From: JACVRW01 sp035705985
GTDB taxonomy: Bacteria > Actinomycetota > Thermoleophilia > Solirubrobacterales > Thermoleophilaceae
Length of the DNA: 31,683 bases
Direction of reading: 5' to 3'
Assembly (NCBI GenBank): GCA_035705985.1
Contig: DASSVP010000203.1
Span: forward strand, 1 to 31,683
Shown: piece by piece, positions 16,077-23,685 of the stretch
How the letters are laid out: each line of letters begins with the position of its first letter
Numbering within the stretch: the first letter of the stretch is position 1
Made by a program: the position numbers and the translations under genes
The notes under the pieces: model-generated
Database searches by the model: none
What the model saw: the letters and a program-made list of their open reading frames with translations, nothing else
Told to the model about the DNA's origin: nothing

Positions 16077-17076
16077 CGGAGTGACGCAGGCGCAGGTACG
16101 CGAGCGCACCGGGCACGGTGGGCAGCCAGAACGCGAACGCGCGGTAGCTCAGGACGGCGACAACGGCAAGCCCGCTCGGCGTGCCAAACCCGATGAGGGC
16201 CGCGATCATTCCGCCCTCGACGCCACCGATGCCGCCCGGCAGGGGCAGCACGTTCCCCAGCATCCCGGTGAAGTACGCCATGACCACCACAGCGACCGGC
16301 GGCGGCTCGCCGAACGCGTGGAAGCAGGCCCATAGCACCGCGATGTCACACGCCCACCAGCCGGCCGCACCGAGGAGGGCCGGGTCGCGGCGGGCCAGCA
16401 TCCGGAGCGCGCCCCGTACCCCGCCCGCGACGGCCGCGCCCGCCGCCGCGAGCCTTGCGGCCCACTCGGCGGTGCGCTCGCGGCTCGGGAAGAGACGGCG
16501 CACGCGCTCGTCGAGGTCGTCCGGCAGGAGCGCGACCGCAAGCGCCACAACGATCACGGCGCCGCCGAATGCCGCGGGAACGACGGTCAGGCCGAATGGC
16601 GCGCGCCCCGGCAGCACCCCGGCCCGAAGGCCGCTGCCGACGAGCACGAGGGAGAGCATGAAGACCCCGTACAGGGCCACGTAGAAGGTCGTGAGCCCGC
16701 TGGTGAGCTCGCGCCGCGCCATCCCGGCTCGCGCGAGGGCCCACCCCGTCAGGGCGATGCCGCCGAGGCCCGCCGTCGCGAGCAGACGGGTTGCTGCCAC
16801 CCCCGCCATCGTGATGTCGTAGCTGTCCCGCCAGCCGATTGCGACACGGCCCCGGGCGAACACACCTCGGAAGAACGCCACGTAGGCGGCATAGGAGCCG
16901 AGCTCGAACAACAGGGCCGCCGCGAGCCACCACGGGTCGCCCTCTGAGAGCCGGCCCCACGTGTCGTCGAGACCCGCGACCTCCGGGAGCCCCACGTAAA
17001 GGGCTACGCCGATGACCGCGAGCACGGCCAACGACAGCCAGGCCCGCCGCGCTGCTGTCGCCGGCGCTGCTCGCAT
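16036..17076 (-). CDS. Flippase-like membrane protein (LPG synthase TM region / UPF0104)
   Basis: This 346-residue polytopic membrane protein has about eight helices. It has the hallmark segment GNVLPLPGGIGGVEGG near residues 280-300, typical of the lysylphosphatidylglycerol synthase transmembrane (UPF0104) family. Members are linked to lipid flipping or the membrane half of MprF; here there is no catalytic aminoacyl-transferase domain. It could change envelope lipids during stress, but the substrate is unknown. It runs against the ATPase gene and overlaps its end by 41 bases. It lacks the GATG element of the island but has a DosR-box-like sequence just upstream of its start. Confidence 0.85.
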   Translation of the reverse strand: MRAAPATAARRAWLSLAVLAVIGVALYVGLPEVAGLDDTWGRLSEGDPWWLAAALLFELGSYAAYVAFFRGVFARGRVAIGWRDSYDITMAGVAATRLLATAGLGGIALTGWALARAGMARRELTSGLTTFYVALYGVFMLSLVLVGSGLRAGVLPGRAPFGLTVVPAAFGGAVIVVALAVALLPDDLDERVRRLFPSRERTAEWAARLAAAGAAVAGGVRGALRMLARRDPALLGAAGWWACDIAVLWACFHAFGEPPPVAVVVMAYFTGMLGNVLPLPGGIGGVEGGMIAALIGFGTPSGLAVVAVLSYRAFAFWLPTVPGALAYLRLRHSVKEWSGVPRGEAP

Positions 17077-17089
17077 CGGTTTTCAGTGT

Positions 17090-17109
17090 GACGCGACAAA
17101 AGTCCCGGC
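17090..17109 (-). promoter_or_regulatory. DosR-box-like site before the flippase gene
   Basis: On the minus strand GCCGGGACTTTTGTCGCGTC lies 14-33 bases before ATG 17076. Its core GGGACTTTTGTC resembles the mycobacterial DosR palindrome (GGGACTWWAGTCCC), matching by eye at 14 of 20 positions. A possible -10 hexamer CACACT (17085-17090) is adjacent. Confidence 0.3.
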
Positions 17110-17187
17110 GTCTCGCACTCGTCGCCATACACCTACTGGCCGCGATCGCTCTGGTCGGCGCCCCGTGCGGCTGAGCGGGCTCGCTCC

Positions 17188-17251
17188 GTAGTTCACCGCA
17201 GCGGGGCGGCGGCGCTCTCCCGATGCAGGTGGCACGGCGGCGTCGTACGCT
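17188..17251 (+). promoter_or_regulatory. Island promoter element G (usp-usp operon)
   Basis: The upstream box GTAGTTCACCGCAGCGG starts at 17188, GATG is at 17222-17225, then 20 bases, then TACGCT at 17246-17251 and ATG 17260 after eight bases. It is one of the best matches to the shared pattern. Confidence 0.75.
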
Positions 17252-17259
17252 CGCTGAGC

Positions 17260-18120
17260 ATGACCCGACGCGAGAGCGCCATGACGGCAAGCGAGCGCGG
17301 CGGCGGCGAGGTCCGCCCGGCCTTCGCGCGGATCGTCTGCGGGGTCGACGGGAGCCGCAGCGGCCGCGTCGCCGCCGAGCAGGCCATCGCGCTGTGCGGC
17401 GCGGGCACGGCGCTGTCGTTCGTTTGCGTGCGCGAGGCACGCGGCGCCGGCGCGACGCGCCAGGCGACGATCACGACCGAGCGCGCCGACAGCGCGCTCG
17501 CGGAGGCGCTCGAGGCCGCCCATGACGCGCGCATCGATGCCACCGCCGAGGTGCTGCCCGGCCACGATCCGCGCAGCACGCTCGTGGAAGTGAGCTCACG
17601 CGCCGACCTGCTCGTGGTGGCCAGCCACGGCGGCTCCCGGGCCGGCGGCATCGCGCTCGGGAGTACGGCGACCGCGGCGGTCCACCGCGCCCGCGTGCCG
17701 GTCCTTGTCGCCCGTCCCACGCCGGACGGGACTCGCGTCACGGACAGCATCCTCGTGGCGACGGACGGCTCCCCCGACGCCGCTCGTGCCGTAGACCTGA
17801 CCGCACGGATCGCCCGCGCCGCCCAGGCGCGCGTCTATGTCCTGAGCGTCGACCCCGGGCCGCATGGCGATCCGAGCCAGATCGCGGTTGACACCGTGGA
17901 CCTGACGGCCGCGCTCGGGCGTGAGCCGACCAGCCTGCGGCTCTCTGGTCACCCAGACGAGCGCATCGTGGAAATCGCGGTGAACGAGCGCGTCACGCTC
18001 GTGGCGGTCGGAAGTCGGGGCCTCACCGGCATCCGTGCGCTCGGCAGCGTCAGCGAGCGGGTGGCACATCGAGCCCCGTGCTCGGTGCTGGTGGCCCGGA
18101 CGAAGGGCGATCGCACGTGA
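17260..18120 (+). CDS. Tandem universal stress protein
   Basis: This 286-residue protein has two Usp domains. The first has VASHGGSRAGGIALGS and the second VGSRGLTGIRALGS, so both ATP signatures are modified: the first has Ala in place of the first Gly, and the second has a shortened loop. Nucleotide binding is therefore less certain than for the protein at 11420. ATG 17260 lies eight bases after the -10 hexamer of promoter element G; a second ATG at 17281 is a possible alternative. The stop codon overlaps the start of the next usp gene in the sequence GTGA, so the two are translated as a coupled pair. Confidence 0.9.
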   Translation: MTRRESAMTASERGGGEVRPAFARIVCGVDGSRSGRVAAEQAIALCGAGTALSFVCVREARGAGATRQATITTERADSALAEALEAAHDARIDATAEVLPGHDPRSTLVEVSSRADLLVVASHGGSRAGGIALGSTATAAVHRARVPVLVARPTPDGTRVTDSILVATDGSPDAARAVDLTARIARAAQARVYVLSVDPGPHGDPSQIAVDTVDLTAALGREPTSLRLSGHPDERIVEIAVNERVTLVAVGSRGLTGIRALGSVSERVAHRAPCSVLVARTKGDRT

Positions 18121-19037
18121 GCGTCCTGGTCGGCTACGACGGGCGACCCGAGAGCCGTGACGGGCTGGCGCTGGCCGCGCTGCTCGGACGGGCCCTCGGC
18201 GAGCCGCTCATCGTCGCGTGTGTGTATCCGCCACCGGACAACATGATTGGCATCACCGGAGCGGACACGGGCGCCGACAGAGATTTCCGCTCCCGCGCGG
18301 AGCGCACGGCCGCCGACGGTCGTGCGACGCTGCCGCACGGCCTCGAGGCGAGCGCGACGGCTGTCCTGGGCGGCTCGGCCGCGCAGGGCCTCCACGACCT
18401 CGCGGAATCGGAGCGACCGGTGGCGATCGTGCTCGGCTCGAGTCACCGCGGCGCGCTCGGTCGCGTCCTCACCGGCAGCGTCGCCTCGCGTCTGCTCAGC
18501 GCCGCCCCCTGCCCCGTCGCAATCGCGCCACGCGGTCTTGCCGGGAGCGAGGCTACGACTCTGCGGCTCGTCGGCGTCGGGTTCGACGACAGCCCCGAGT
18601 CCTGGAATGCCGTGCAGCGAGCCGCTGCGCTGGGTGTGGCGGCCGGCGCCAAGCTGCGCCTGATTCACGCCGTCCAGCCGGTAATCGCCCCGCCGATGGC
18701 CCCCGAGGAGTCCGAGCGCCTCACGCGTGAGCTGCGAGCCCAACACGAGCTTGCGCTACGCCGCGCTACGGCGAGCGTCTCGAAGGAGCTCCAGGCGGAG
18801 GCCCGGCTGGTGGTGGGCGACGCGGTCCGAGTCCTGGACGACGAAGGACATCACGGGCTCGACCTGCTCGTCCTCGGCTCCCGCGGATACGGCCCGCTGC
18901 GGCGCGTCCTACTGGGCAGCGTCGCAAGCGAGGTCGTGCGCCTTGCGCCGTGCGCAGTGATGGTCGTCCCGCGCGGAGTCGAGTTCGACCCGACCGCCGG
19001 CGGCATGGCCGCGCACGACGCACTGACGGCCACCTAG
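18117..19037 (+). CDS. Tandem universal stress protein
   Basis: This 306-residue protein has two Usp domains with signatures GSSHRGALGRVLTGS and GSRGYGPLRRVLLGS; both are plausible ATP sites. Its start VSVLVGYDGRPES is typical of the family. GTG 18117 overlaps the stop of the preceding usp gene by four bases, which decides the start over a longer frame beginning at 18078. The stop codon TAG overlaps the stop of the convergent kinase gene within the palindrome CTAG. It is the fifth Usp protein of the island and shares promoter element G with its upstream partner. Confidence 0.92.
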   Translation: MSVLVGYDGRPESRDGLALAALLGRALGEPLIVACVYPPPDNMIGITGADTGADRDFRSRAERTAADGRATLPHGLEASATAVLGGSAAQGLHDLAESERPVAIVLGSSHRGALGRVLTGSVASRLLSAAPCPVAIAPRGLAGSEATTLRLVGVGFDDSPESWNAVQRAAALGVAAGAKLRLIHAVQPVIAPPMAPEESERLTRELRAQHELALRRATASVSKELQAEARLVVGDAVRVLDDEGHHGLDLLVLGSRGYGPLRRVLLGSVASEVVRLAPCAVMVVPRGVEFDPTAGGMAAHDALTAT

Positions 19038-20542
19038 GCTTCGAGACGGAGGTCGAGCCACGCCTCGACGTCGTCCAGCAACTCGGTCACCGGCCGATCC
19101 GTCCGCAGCGCAAGCTGCGCACCGGGCGGCACCTCGTCGAGCGGCTCGAACTCGCTGCGCTGCCGGGCGGCGATGGCAGGCGTAGCGTCCGAGACCCGCT
19201 CGGGATCGAGCTCGCGGCACGCGGCTCGCTTGGCGATGACACCCGCGGGTGCCATGCACTCGACATACAGCGCGCTCCCGCCGAAGGCTGCCTCGAACGC
19301 CGCCCGATGCGCGGCCCGGCGGAACGTCGCGTCGACAATCGCGCCGTCGGGAGCAGCAGCGGCACGCGCGCCGAGCTCGGCGTAGGTGCGCAGGTTCGCC
19401 TGTTCGGCGTATTCGACCTGGGGAGCTCGCTCTGTCGGCGCGAGTCCGGCCAGCTGCTTGCGGACGACGTCCGAGCTCAACCGCGGCAGCCCGGACAGTG
19501 ACGCGACGGCCTCGGCGAGGTGCGTCTTTCCGGTCGCCGACGCGCCGCAGACGACCAGCACGAGTGGGAGGCGCGCCCGCCAGGCGAGCTGTCGACCGGC
19601 CTCCGCGAAATGCCGCGCCTCGGAAAGCGGGCCGGTTCGCTCGCCCGGCGGTAGCTCGGCCGCGCGGAGGCACGCCACCTTCGCACGCACCCACGCCCGG
19701 TACGCCGCGTAGAAGAACAGCAGCCGCCGGCCGCCATGGTCCCCGCCCGCGGCCTCGTACTCTGCGATGAGGTCTTCCGCGAGCCGGCCCGCGCCCACAC
19801 CGATCAGGTCCATGACGAGGAAGGCCAGGTCCGCCGAGACGTCGATCTGACGTAGGTCGGGGTCGAACTCGAGCGGATCGAACACCTCGACCGTGCCGCC
19901 CTCGACAATCACGTGCTCCGCGCGCAGGTCGCCGTGACAGTCACGCACGAAGCCGCGCGTCGCGCGGTCCTCGAGCTGCTCGTGGCGTGCGTGCAGGAAC
20001 GCAACCGCGAACCGATGGGCGGCGGCGAGCTCGCGGGCGCCGACCGCGTCGGCGTAGGGCAGCAGCGTCCCGAAGTTCTCGCTGACGCTCGCGACGACGG
20101 TACCGGCGTCGAAGCTCCCCGGAGGCGCCGGATCGACGGCGATGTGGAAGTCGGCGATGCGTCGGGCCACGGCTCGAACCAGCTTGGCGTCGGCCTCACC
20201 GCGGTCCACTCGAGCGGCCAGGGTCCACGCCTCGTCGAACCGGCGCATCTCGACGACGTGTTCCTCCCCCCGCTCGCCGCGCTCGCCGAGCGCCCATCCA
20301 TCGGCTGAGCGCACGAGCGGCCGAACGCCGATGTAGATGAGTGGAGCGAGCCGCCGCCCGAGCCTCACCTCCTCCTCACACAGCTCGCGCCGGCGCTCCG
20401 CCGTGCCGTAGTCGAGGAACGGGAAGACGACCGGCTTGCGCAGCTTGTAGGCACGATCACCCGCGAGGAAGACCCAGCTGATGTGCGACTCCACGACCTG
20501 GACCGAGTCCGCTTCGCCGGGGTAGAACGCGGGCGAACGCAT
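19034..20542 (-). CDS. APH-like kinase fused to AAA/P-loop kinase (Rv2004c-like)
   Basis: This 502-residue two-domain protein has an aminoglycoside-phosphotransferase-like domain (about 20-300) with the catalytic HGD motif at 203-205 and FDPLEFDPDLRQID as the metal-binding part. A P-loop NTPase or kinase domain follows (about 325-490) with GASATGKT at 333-340. The same architecture is found in M. tuberculosis Rv2004c, a DosR-regulon gene next to a usp gene. Substrate is unknown; antibiotic resistance should not be assumed. ATG 20542 (MRSPAFYPGE) starts the conserved part; the open frame runs upstream to 20695 inside the oxidoreductase gene but that part looks unlike protein. It follows the oxidoreductase by 59 bases with no promoter seen, so it is probably in its operon. 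Confidence 0.87.
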   Translation of the reverse strand: MRSPAFYPGEADSVQVVESHISWVFLAGDRAYKLRKPVVFPFLDYGTAERRRELCEEEVRLGRRLAPLIYIGVRPLVRSADGWALGERGERGEEHVVEMRRFDEAWTLAARVDRGEADAKLVRAVARRIADFHIAVDPAPPGSFDAGTVVASVSENFGTLLPYADAVGARELAAAHRFAVAFLHARHEQLEDRATRGFVRDCHGDLRAEHVIVEGGTVEVFDPLEFDPDLRQIDVSADLAFLVMDLIGVGAGRLAEDLIAEYEAAGGDHGGRRLLFFYAAYRAWVRAKVACLRAAELPPGERTGPLSEARHFAEAGRQLAWRARLPLVLVVCGASATGKTHLAEAVASLSGLPRLSSDVVRKQLAGLAPTERAPQVEYAEQANLRTYAELGARAAAAPDGAIVDATFRRAAHRAAFEAAFGGSALYVECMAPAGVIAKRAACRELDPERVSDATPAIAARQRSEFEPLDEVPPGAQLALRTDRPVTELLDDVEAWLDLRLEA

Positions 20543-20601
20543 AGCCTCGTCTGGAGTGGCTCCGCGCACAGGGCGATGCTCTGTGCGAGAGCCGGGCACG
20601 G

Positions 20602-21753
20602 CTATGACGTGGTGCCGATCCCGGCCCGCGCGGCGTCGAGTTTCGCAAGGTACGGCCCGAGCTCTTCCGCGACCACCTTCTCGTCCGCGGGCCACGGCGG
20701 CTCGTCGAAGACCTCGGAGGCGAAGCTCTCGGCGCCGATCGGATGGGCGCTCATGTAGATGGGGTCGGAGCCCGTGAGGAGCTTGCCGCGGATCACCGGG
20801 TTGAACGCCCTCGGCTTGTCGAGGGCGCCCGCGAGCACGGCGATGGCGGAGGCTGCCGCGTCGGCCATCTGCGCGCCGAGGCCGCCGTGCTTGATGGGGT
20901 AGTTGGCGGCGTCGCCGGCGGCGAAGACCCGGCCGCCGGCCTGCGGCACGCTGCAGTGCTTGTCGATCGGCAGAAATCCGTGAGCGCCTCCGCCGGGGAG
21001 GCCGGCGATCGACGGTCCGGCAACTCGCGGCATGGCGAGCATCCGGTCGGGGTGGAGTTCCACACCCTGCGGCTCGAGGATGAGCTGACGTGCCGCCGGA
21101 ACCTTCGCGAGCGTGTCGCAGTGGACCTGAATGCCGGCGCGTGCAAGGCGCTCGCTCACGACGTCACCTACGGCAGTGCCGAACACGGCGAGCGGCCGCG
21201 GCTCCGGCGTCACGAGCGTCAACTGGAGGTCACGTACGTCCATGCTGTGCGCGCGCTCGGCGGTCATCAACGCGAGTTCGTAGAGGGGCAAGGGCCACAC
21301 CGGCCCGACCGGCTGGATGAACGCAAGGCTGCGCGTGTAGCCCAACTCGATGTCCTGGACGACGCCGTGGAAGACCTCATCGGCGCCGGCGTCGTGAAAG
21401 GTTCCGACGTGCTTGAACGCCTCGACCTGCTTCGCCCCGACAGCGAGGAGCAGCGCGTCATACGCCACCTCGCGCCCTTCGCCGGTATGGACGACCCGAG
21501 CTTCGTGGTCGACCCATCGAAGCGTGTCCTTCGTCCACTCTGCAGCGGTGTCGCGCGCGATCTGGCGCAGCGGATAGCGGCGCGGCGAGCCGAACGCGAA
21601 CGGCTCCCGTACCGCCAGCGGGCGGTAGACGAGCTCGTCGTTCGGAGCGATCAGCTCCACGTCGACCGCGTCGCCGGCCAGAGCGCGAAGGCGCAGAAGC
21701 CCTTCGACGGCCGCGATGCCGCCGCCACAGATCACCACACGGAAGTCAGCCAT
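20602..21753 (-). CDS. FAD-dependent pyridine nucleotide oxidoreductase, paralogue
   Basis: This 383-residue flavoprotein of the SQR/NDH-2-like fold has the FAD motifs ICGGGIAAVEGL at the N-terminus and VFAAGDAANYPIKHGG in the C-terminal half. It shares the segment PLYELALMTA and overall layout with the oxidoreductase at 4808-6007. The cysteines present (in VVICGGG, QVHCDTL and KHCSVP) are not placed like the redox pair of sulfide:quinone reductase. The electron donor is unknown; quinone is a plausible acceptor by family. ATG 21753 is chosen because the -10 box of promoter element J ends seven bases before it. The open frame reaches 21789, but the extra residues overlap the promoter. Confidence 0.85.
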   Translation of the reverse strand: MADFRVVICGGGIAAVEGLLRLRALAGDAVDVELIAPNDELVYRPLAVREPFAFGSPRRYPLRQIARDTAAEWTKDTLRWVDHEARVVHTGEGREVAYDALLLAVGAKQVEAFKHVGTFHDAGADEVFHGVVQDIELGYTRSLAFIQPVGPVWPLPLYELALMTAERAHSMDVRDLQLTLVTPEPRPLAVFGTAVGDVVSERLARAGIQVHCDTLAKVPAARQLILEPQGVELHPDRMLAMPRVAGPSIAGLPGGGAHGFLPIDKHCSVPQAGGRVFAAGDAANYPIKHGGLGAQMADAAASAIAVLAGALDKPRAFNPVIRGKLLTGSDPIYMSAHPIGAESFASEVFDEPPWPADEKVVAEELGPYLAKLDAARAGIGTTS

Positions 21754-21760
21754 TACCGGG

Positions 21761-21825
21761 ACGGTACGCGTATCTGCCGCGGCCGGCATCGGGGCGCACC
21801 CACACCGGGCAGTGCGGCGAACTAC
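21761..21825 (-). promoter_or_regulatory. Island promoter element J (oxidoreductase-kinase operon)
   Basis: On the minus strand the upstream box GTAGTTCGCCGCACTGC starts at 21825, GATG is at 21790-21787, then 20 bases, then TACCGT at 21766-21761 and ATG 21753 after seven bases. It is an excellent match on the opposite strand, which shows the pattern is not a strand artefact. Confidence 0.75.
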
Positions 21826-21879
21826 TGAGCCGGTTCAGGAGCGTCACCCGATGCCGCCGCGCCCGCGCCGAGCGATGCT
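21816..21879 (+). promoter_or_regulatory. Island promoter element H (CBS-domain gene)
   Basis: GATG at 21850-21853, then 20 bases, then GATGCT at 21874-21879, with ATG 21886 six bases later. The upstream box region (from 21816) overlaps the box of element J on the other strand, so one site may serve both divergent promoters. Confidence 0.65.
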
Positions 21880-21885
21880 CGGCAC

Positions 21886-22350
21886 ATGACTTCAGAGCTT
21901 CTGCCGCACGCGCCGGTTGGCGCAAACGAGACTCATCGCGACCCGGCACGTCACTATGCCGACCCGCTGCTGGATCGGGAGGTGGCGGAGTTCATGACCC
22001 CGGGATGCGTCGTGATCTCCCAGGCGGCCTCGGTGGCGGACGCCGCCAGGGCCATGGCCGCCCACCGCGTGCACGCGATCCTCGTGGTCGGCGCGCGCAA
22101 CGGGACACCGCTCGGCTGGATCACCCACCGAGGTCTGCTGGCCTGGGTGGGCCGAGACCGCAGCCTCGCGCGGGCGAGCGAGGCGATCACCGAGCAGGTG
22201 CGTGCGATCCCCGCGCACGAGTCCATGCGCACGGCGCTCTACGCCTTGTCGCTGAGCGGAACGACACGGCTGCTCGTCCGAAGCAGGCCGAACGCACTCC
22301 CAGAGGGCGTCCTGAGCGATTTTGACCTCGCCATGGCGGCGGGGCGGTAG
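21886..22350 (+). CDS. CBS-domain protein
   Basis: This 154-residue protein contains a pair of CBS motifs: a clear first one (about 35-90; VAEFMTPGCVVISQAASVADAA, then HAILVVG and GWITHRGLL) and a divergent second one (about 100-150; RLLVRSRPNALPEGVLSDFDLA). CBS pairs bind adenine nucleotides and act as energy sensors. The protein has no other domain, like the M. tuberculosis DosR-regulon protein Hrp1 (Rv2626c), although Hrp1 has its own cysteine features that are not evident here. ATG 21886 is six bases after the -10 box. The gene ends convergently with the anti-sigma gene, about 51 bases apart, and marks the right edge of the island. Confidence 0.87.
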   Translation: MTSELLPHAPVGANETHRDPARHYADPLLDREVAEFMTPGCVVISQAASVADAARAMAAHRVHAILVVGARNGTPLGWITHRGLLAWVGRDRSLARASEAITEQVRAIPAHESMRTALYALSLSGTTRLLVRSRPNALPEGVLSDFDLAMAAGR

Positions 22351-22380
22351 GAGGCGAGCACCACCGCCTGAAACAACCAA

Positions 22381-22394
22381 GCCGGGCAGCCGGC
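22381..22394. terminator. Small hairpin between convergent genes
   Basis: GCCGG and CCGGC form a 5-bp stem with a four-base loop in the 51-base gap between the CBS gene and the anti-sigma gene. There is no T-run, so evidence for termination is weak. Confidence 0.2.
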
Positions 22395-22401
22395 GCAGGC
22401 G

Positions 22402-23337
22402 TCAGCCCGGGCTCATCTTCATCCGGACGCTGCTGCCGTCCGCCGACGAGCGCACCTGGACCAGGTCGCAGACCAGGTTGACGAGCCAGAGGCCGTGGCC
22501 GCCGACCTGGCCGAGGGGCGGCTCCTCGCGGCCGATCAGGGGCTGCACGATGTGGCCGCCGTCGCGCACCTCGCAGACGAGGCCGTCCGGCTCGTCCCAC
22601 ACGCGCAGCCGGCCGTCCTCACGCGCGTGGTTCAGGCTGTTGGAGAGGATCTCGTTCACCGCGAGGACGAAGTCGTCGGCGCGCCCCTCGAGGCCCGCGG
22701 CCTGCGCGCGGCGGCGCACCAGGCGGCGCGCGGCGCCCAGGGCGTCCACGTTCACCGACAGCTCCTCGAATTCCGCCGGCGGCTCGCGCAGCGGCTCCTG
22801 GAAGCGCTCGGCGGCCTCGTCGATCCCGCAGTAGTCCGTGCACGGCTGCGGCTCACCCGTCCGCGACACGACCGGGTGGCTGCGGCGCGCCCCGGCGATC
22901 ACGGTGTCGGGCAGGGCCTCGGTGTCGTAGGGGCAGATCAGCTTGAACGAGTCGGCGGCCGCGAAGGCCAGGTTGATCAGCGACTCGTGCAGCTGGCACT
23001 CGGACAGCTCGGCCTCGTCGCGCTCGGCCCAGACCGGCTCGCCGATGCCGCGCACTCCTCCGCTCGCCTGCTCCGCATGGTCCGCCACGAAGCGACCCCA
23101 AGCGGGGATGATCCTCGCCGGGTTGCGGCCGATGGCCTCCATGTCGACGAGCTGGGTGTCCGGCGCTCGCTCGCCGAGCGCCTGCCGCAGCAGCTCGAGC
23201 TTCCGCCTGCGCACCAGGACCAGGACCGGCTCCCCCCGGTCGAGGCCCTCCTCCACGAACGCGCGCGAGCGCGCCACGAACTCCTCGTCGCCCGCATAGA
23301 ACATCGCCTCGTGATGGAAGGTCGAGGTCGCTGTCAT
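22402..23337 (-). CDS. MEDS-domain anti-sigma regulatory protein (RsbA/RsbW-like)
   Basis: This protein of about 311 residues has an N-terminal MEDS (DcmR-like sensory) domain, recognisable from FHHEAMFYAGDEEFV and LVLVRR, and a C-terminal HATPase_c_2 domain of the RsbW anti-sigma kinase type. The N-box is VNEILSNSLNHA, the first glycine box RDGG, and the second GGHGL, so ATP binding should be intact. Such proteins control sigma-B-type factors through an anti-anti-sigma partner; no partner is visible here. Start is either ATG 23337 (MTATSTFHH) or GTG 23349; ATG 23337 is preferred because the conserved part begins there. It lies 57 bases downstream of the small hypothetical gene on the same strand. 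Confidence 0.85.
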   Translation of the reverse strand: MTATSTFHHEAMFYAGDEEFVARSRAFVEEGLDRGEPVLVLVRRRKLELLRQALGERAPDTQLVDMEAIGRNPARIIPAWGRFVADHAEQASGGVRGIGEPVWAERDEAELSECQLHESLINLAFAAADSFKLICPYDTEALPDTVIAGARRSHPVVSRTGEPQPCTDYCGIDEAAERFQEPLREPPAEFEELSVNVDALGAARRLVRRRAQAAGLEGRADDFVLAVNEILSNSLNHAREDGRLRVWDEPDGLVCEVRDGGHIVQPLIGREEPPLGQVGGHGLWLVNLVCDLVQVRSSADGSSVRMKMSPG

Positions 23338-23406
23338 CGCGGCGCCCACAGGACGCTTGTACCCGACCCCTCGAAAGCTAACGCGCGTCTTGGACGAACT
23401 TGTCCA

Positions 23407-23667
23407 TCAGGATGCGACGGCGTTGTAGTACCGCACCGCCAGACCTGTGAGCAGAGTTTCGAAGCACGACTCGAGCGACATGTCGTGCTCGTCCGCATAC
23501 GACCTCAGCCCGGCCGCCTCGATGGCCTCCGCCTCGGCGATGACCTCGTCCACGAGCTCGGGGTGCTGATCGGTGAAGTATGCCCCCATGGAGTAGAGGC
23601 TCGTGTCCATCAGCGACTCGAGGAACGGGTCGTCCCCGGCGCTCGCCCGGCTGCGCTTGGCCGCCAC
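23407..23667 (-). CDS. Small hypothetical protein
   Basis: This 86-residue acidic protein of unknown family is soluble with predicted helices (PELVDEVIAEAEAIEAAGL) and no membrane segment. The GTG start at 23667 has no obvious ribosome-binding site. It begins 18 bases after the sigma-factor stop, and the same-strand order sigma factor, small protein, anti-sigma-like protein suggests an operon. It may be a sigma-factor accessory protein, but nothing in the sequence proves it. Codon third positions are strongly GC, supporting real coding. Confidence 0.6.
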   Translation of the reverse strand: MAAKRSRASAGDDPFLESLMDTSLYSMGAYFTDQHPELVDEVIAEAEAIEAAGLRSYADEHDMSLESCFETLLTGLAVRYYNAVAS

Positions 23668-23685
23668 GGCGGGCAGGTTACCCGG

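Noticed and set aside
19034..20542. Aminoglycoside resistance gene
   Set aside because: The HGD motif shows only the phosphotransferase fold. The fused P-loop domain and island context fit the Rv2004c group, not resistance enzymes.
20543..20695. Upstream extension of the APH-AAA kinase
   Set aside because: The additional residues are Arg-rich, overlap the preceding oxidoreductase gene, and the family-like sequence begins at ATG 20542.
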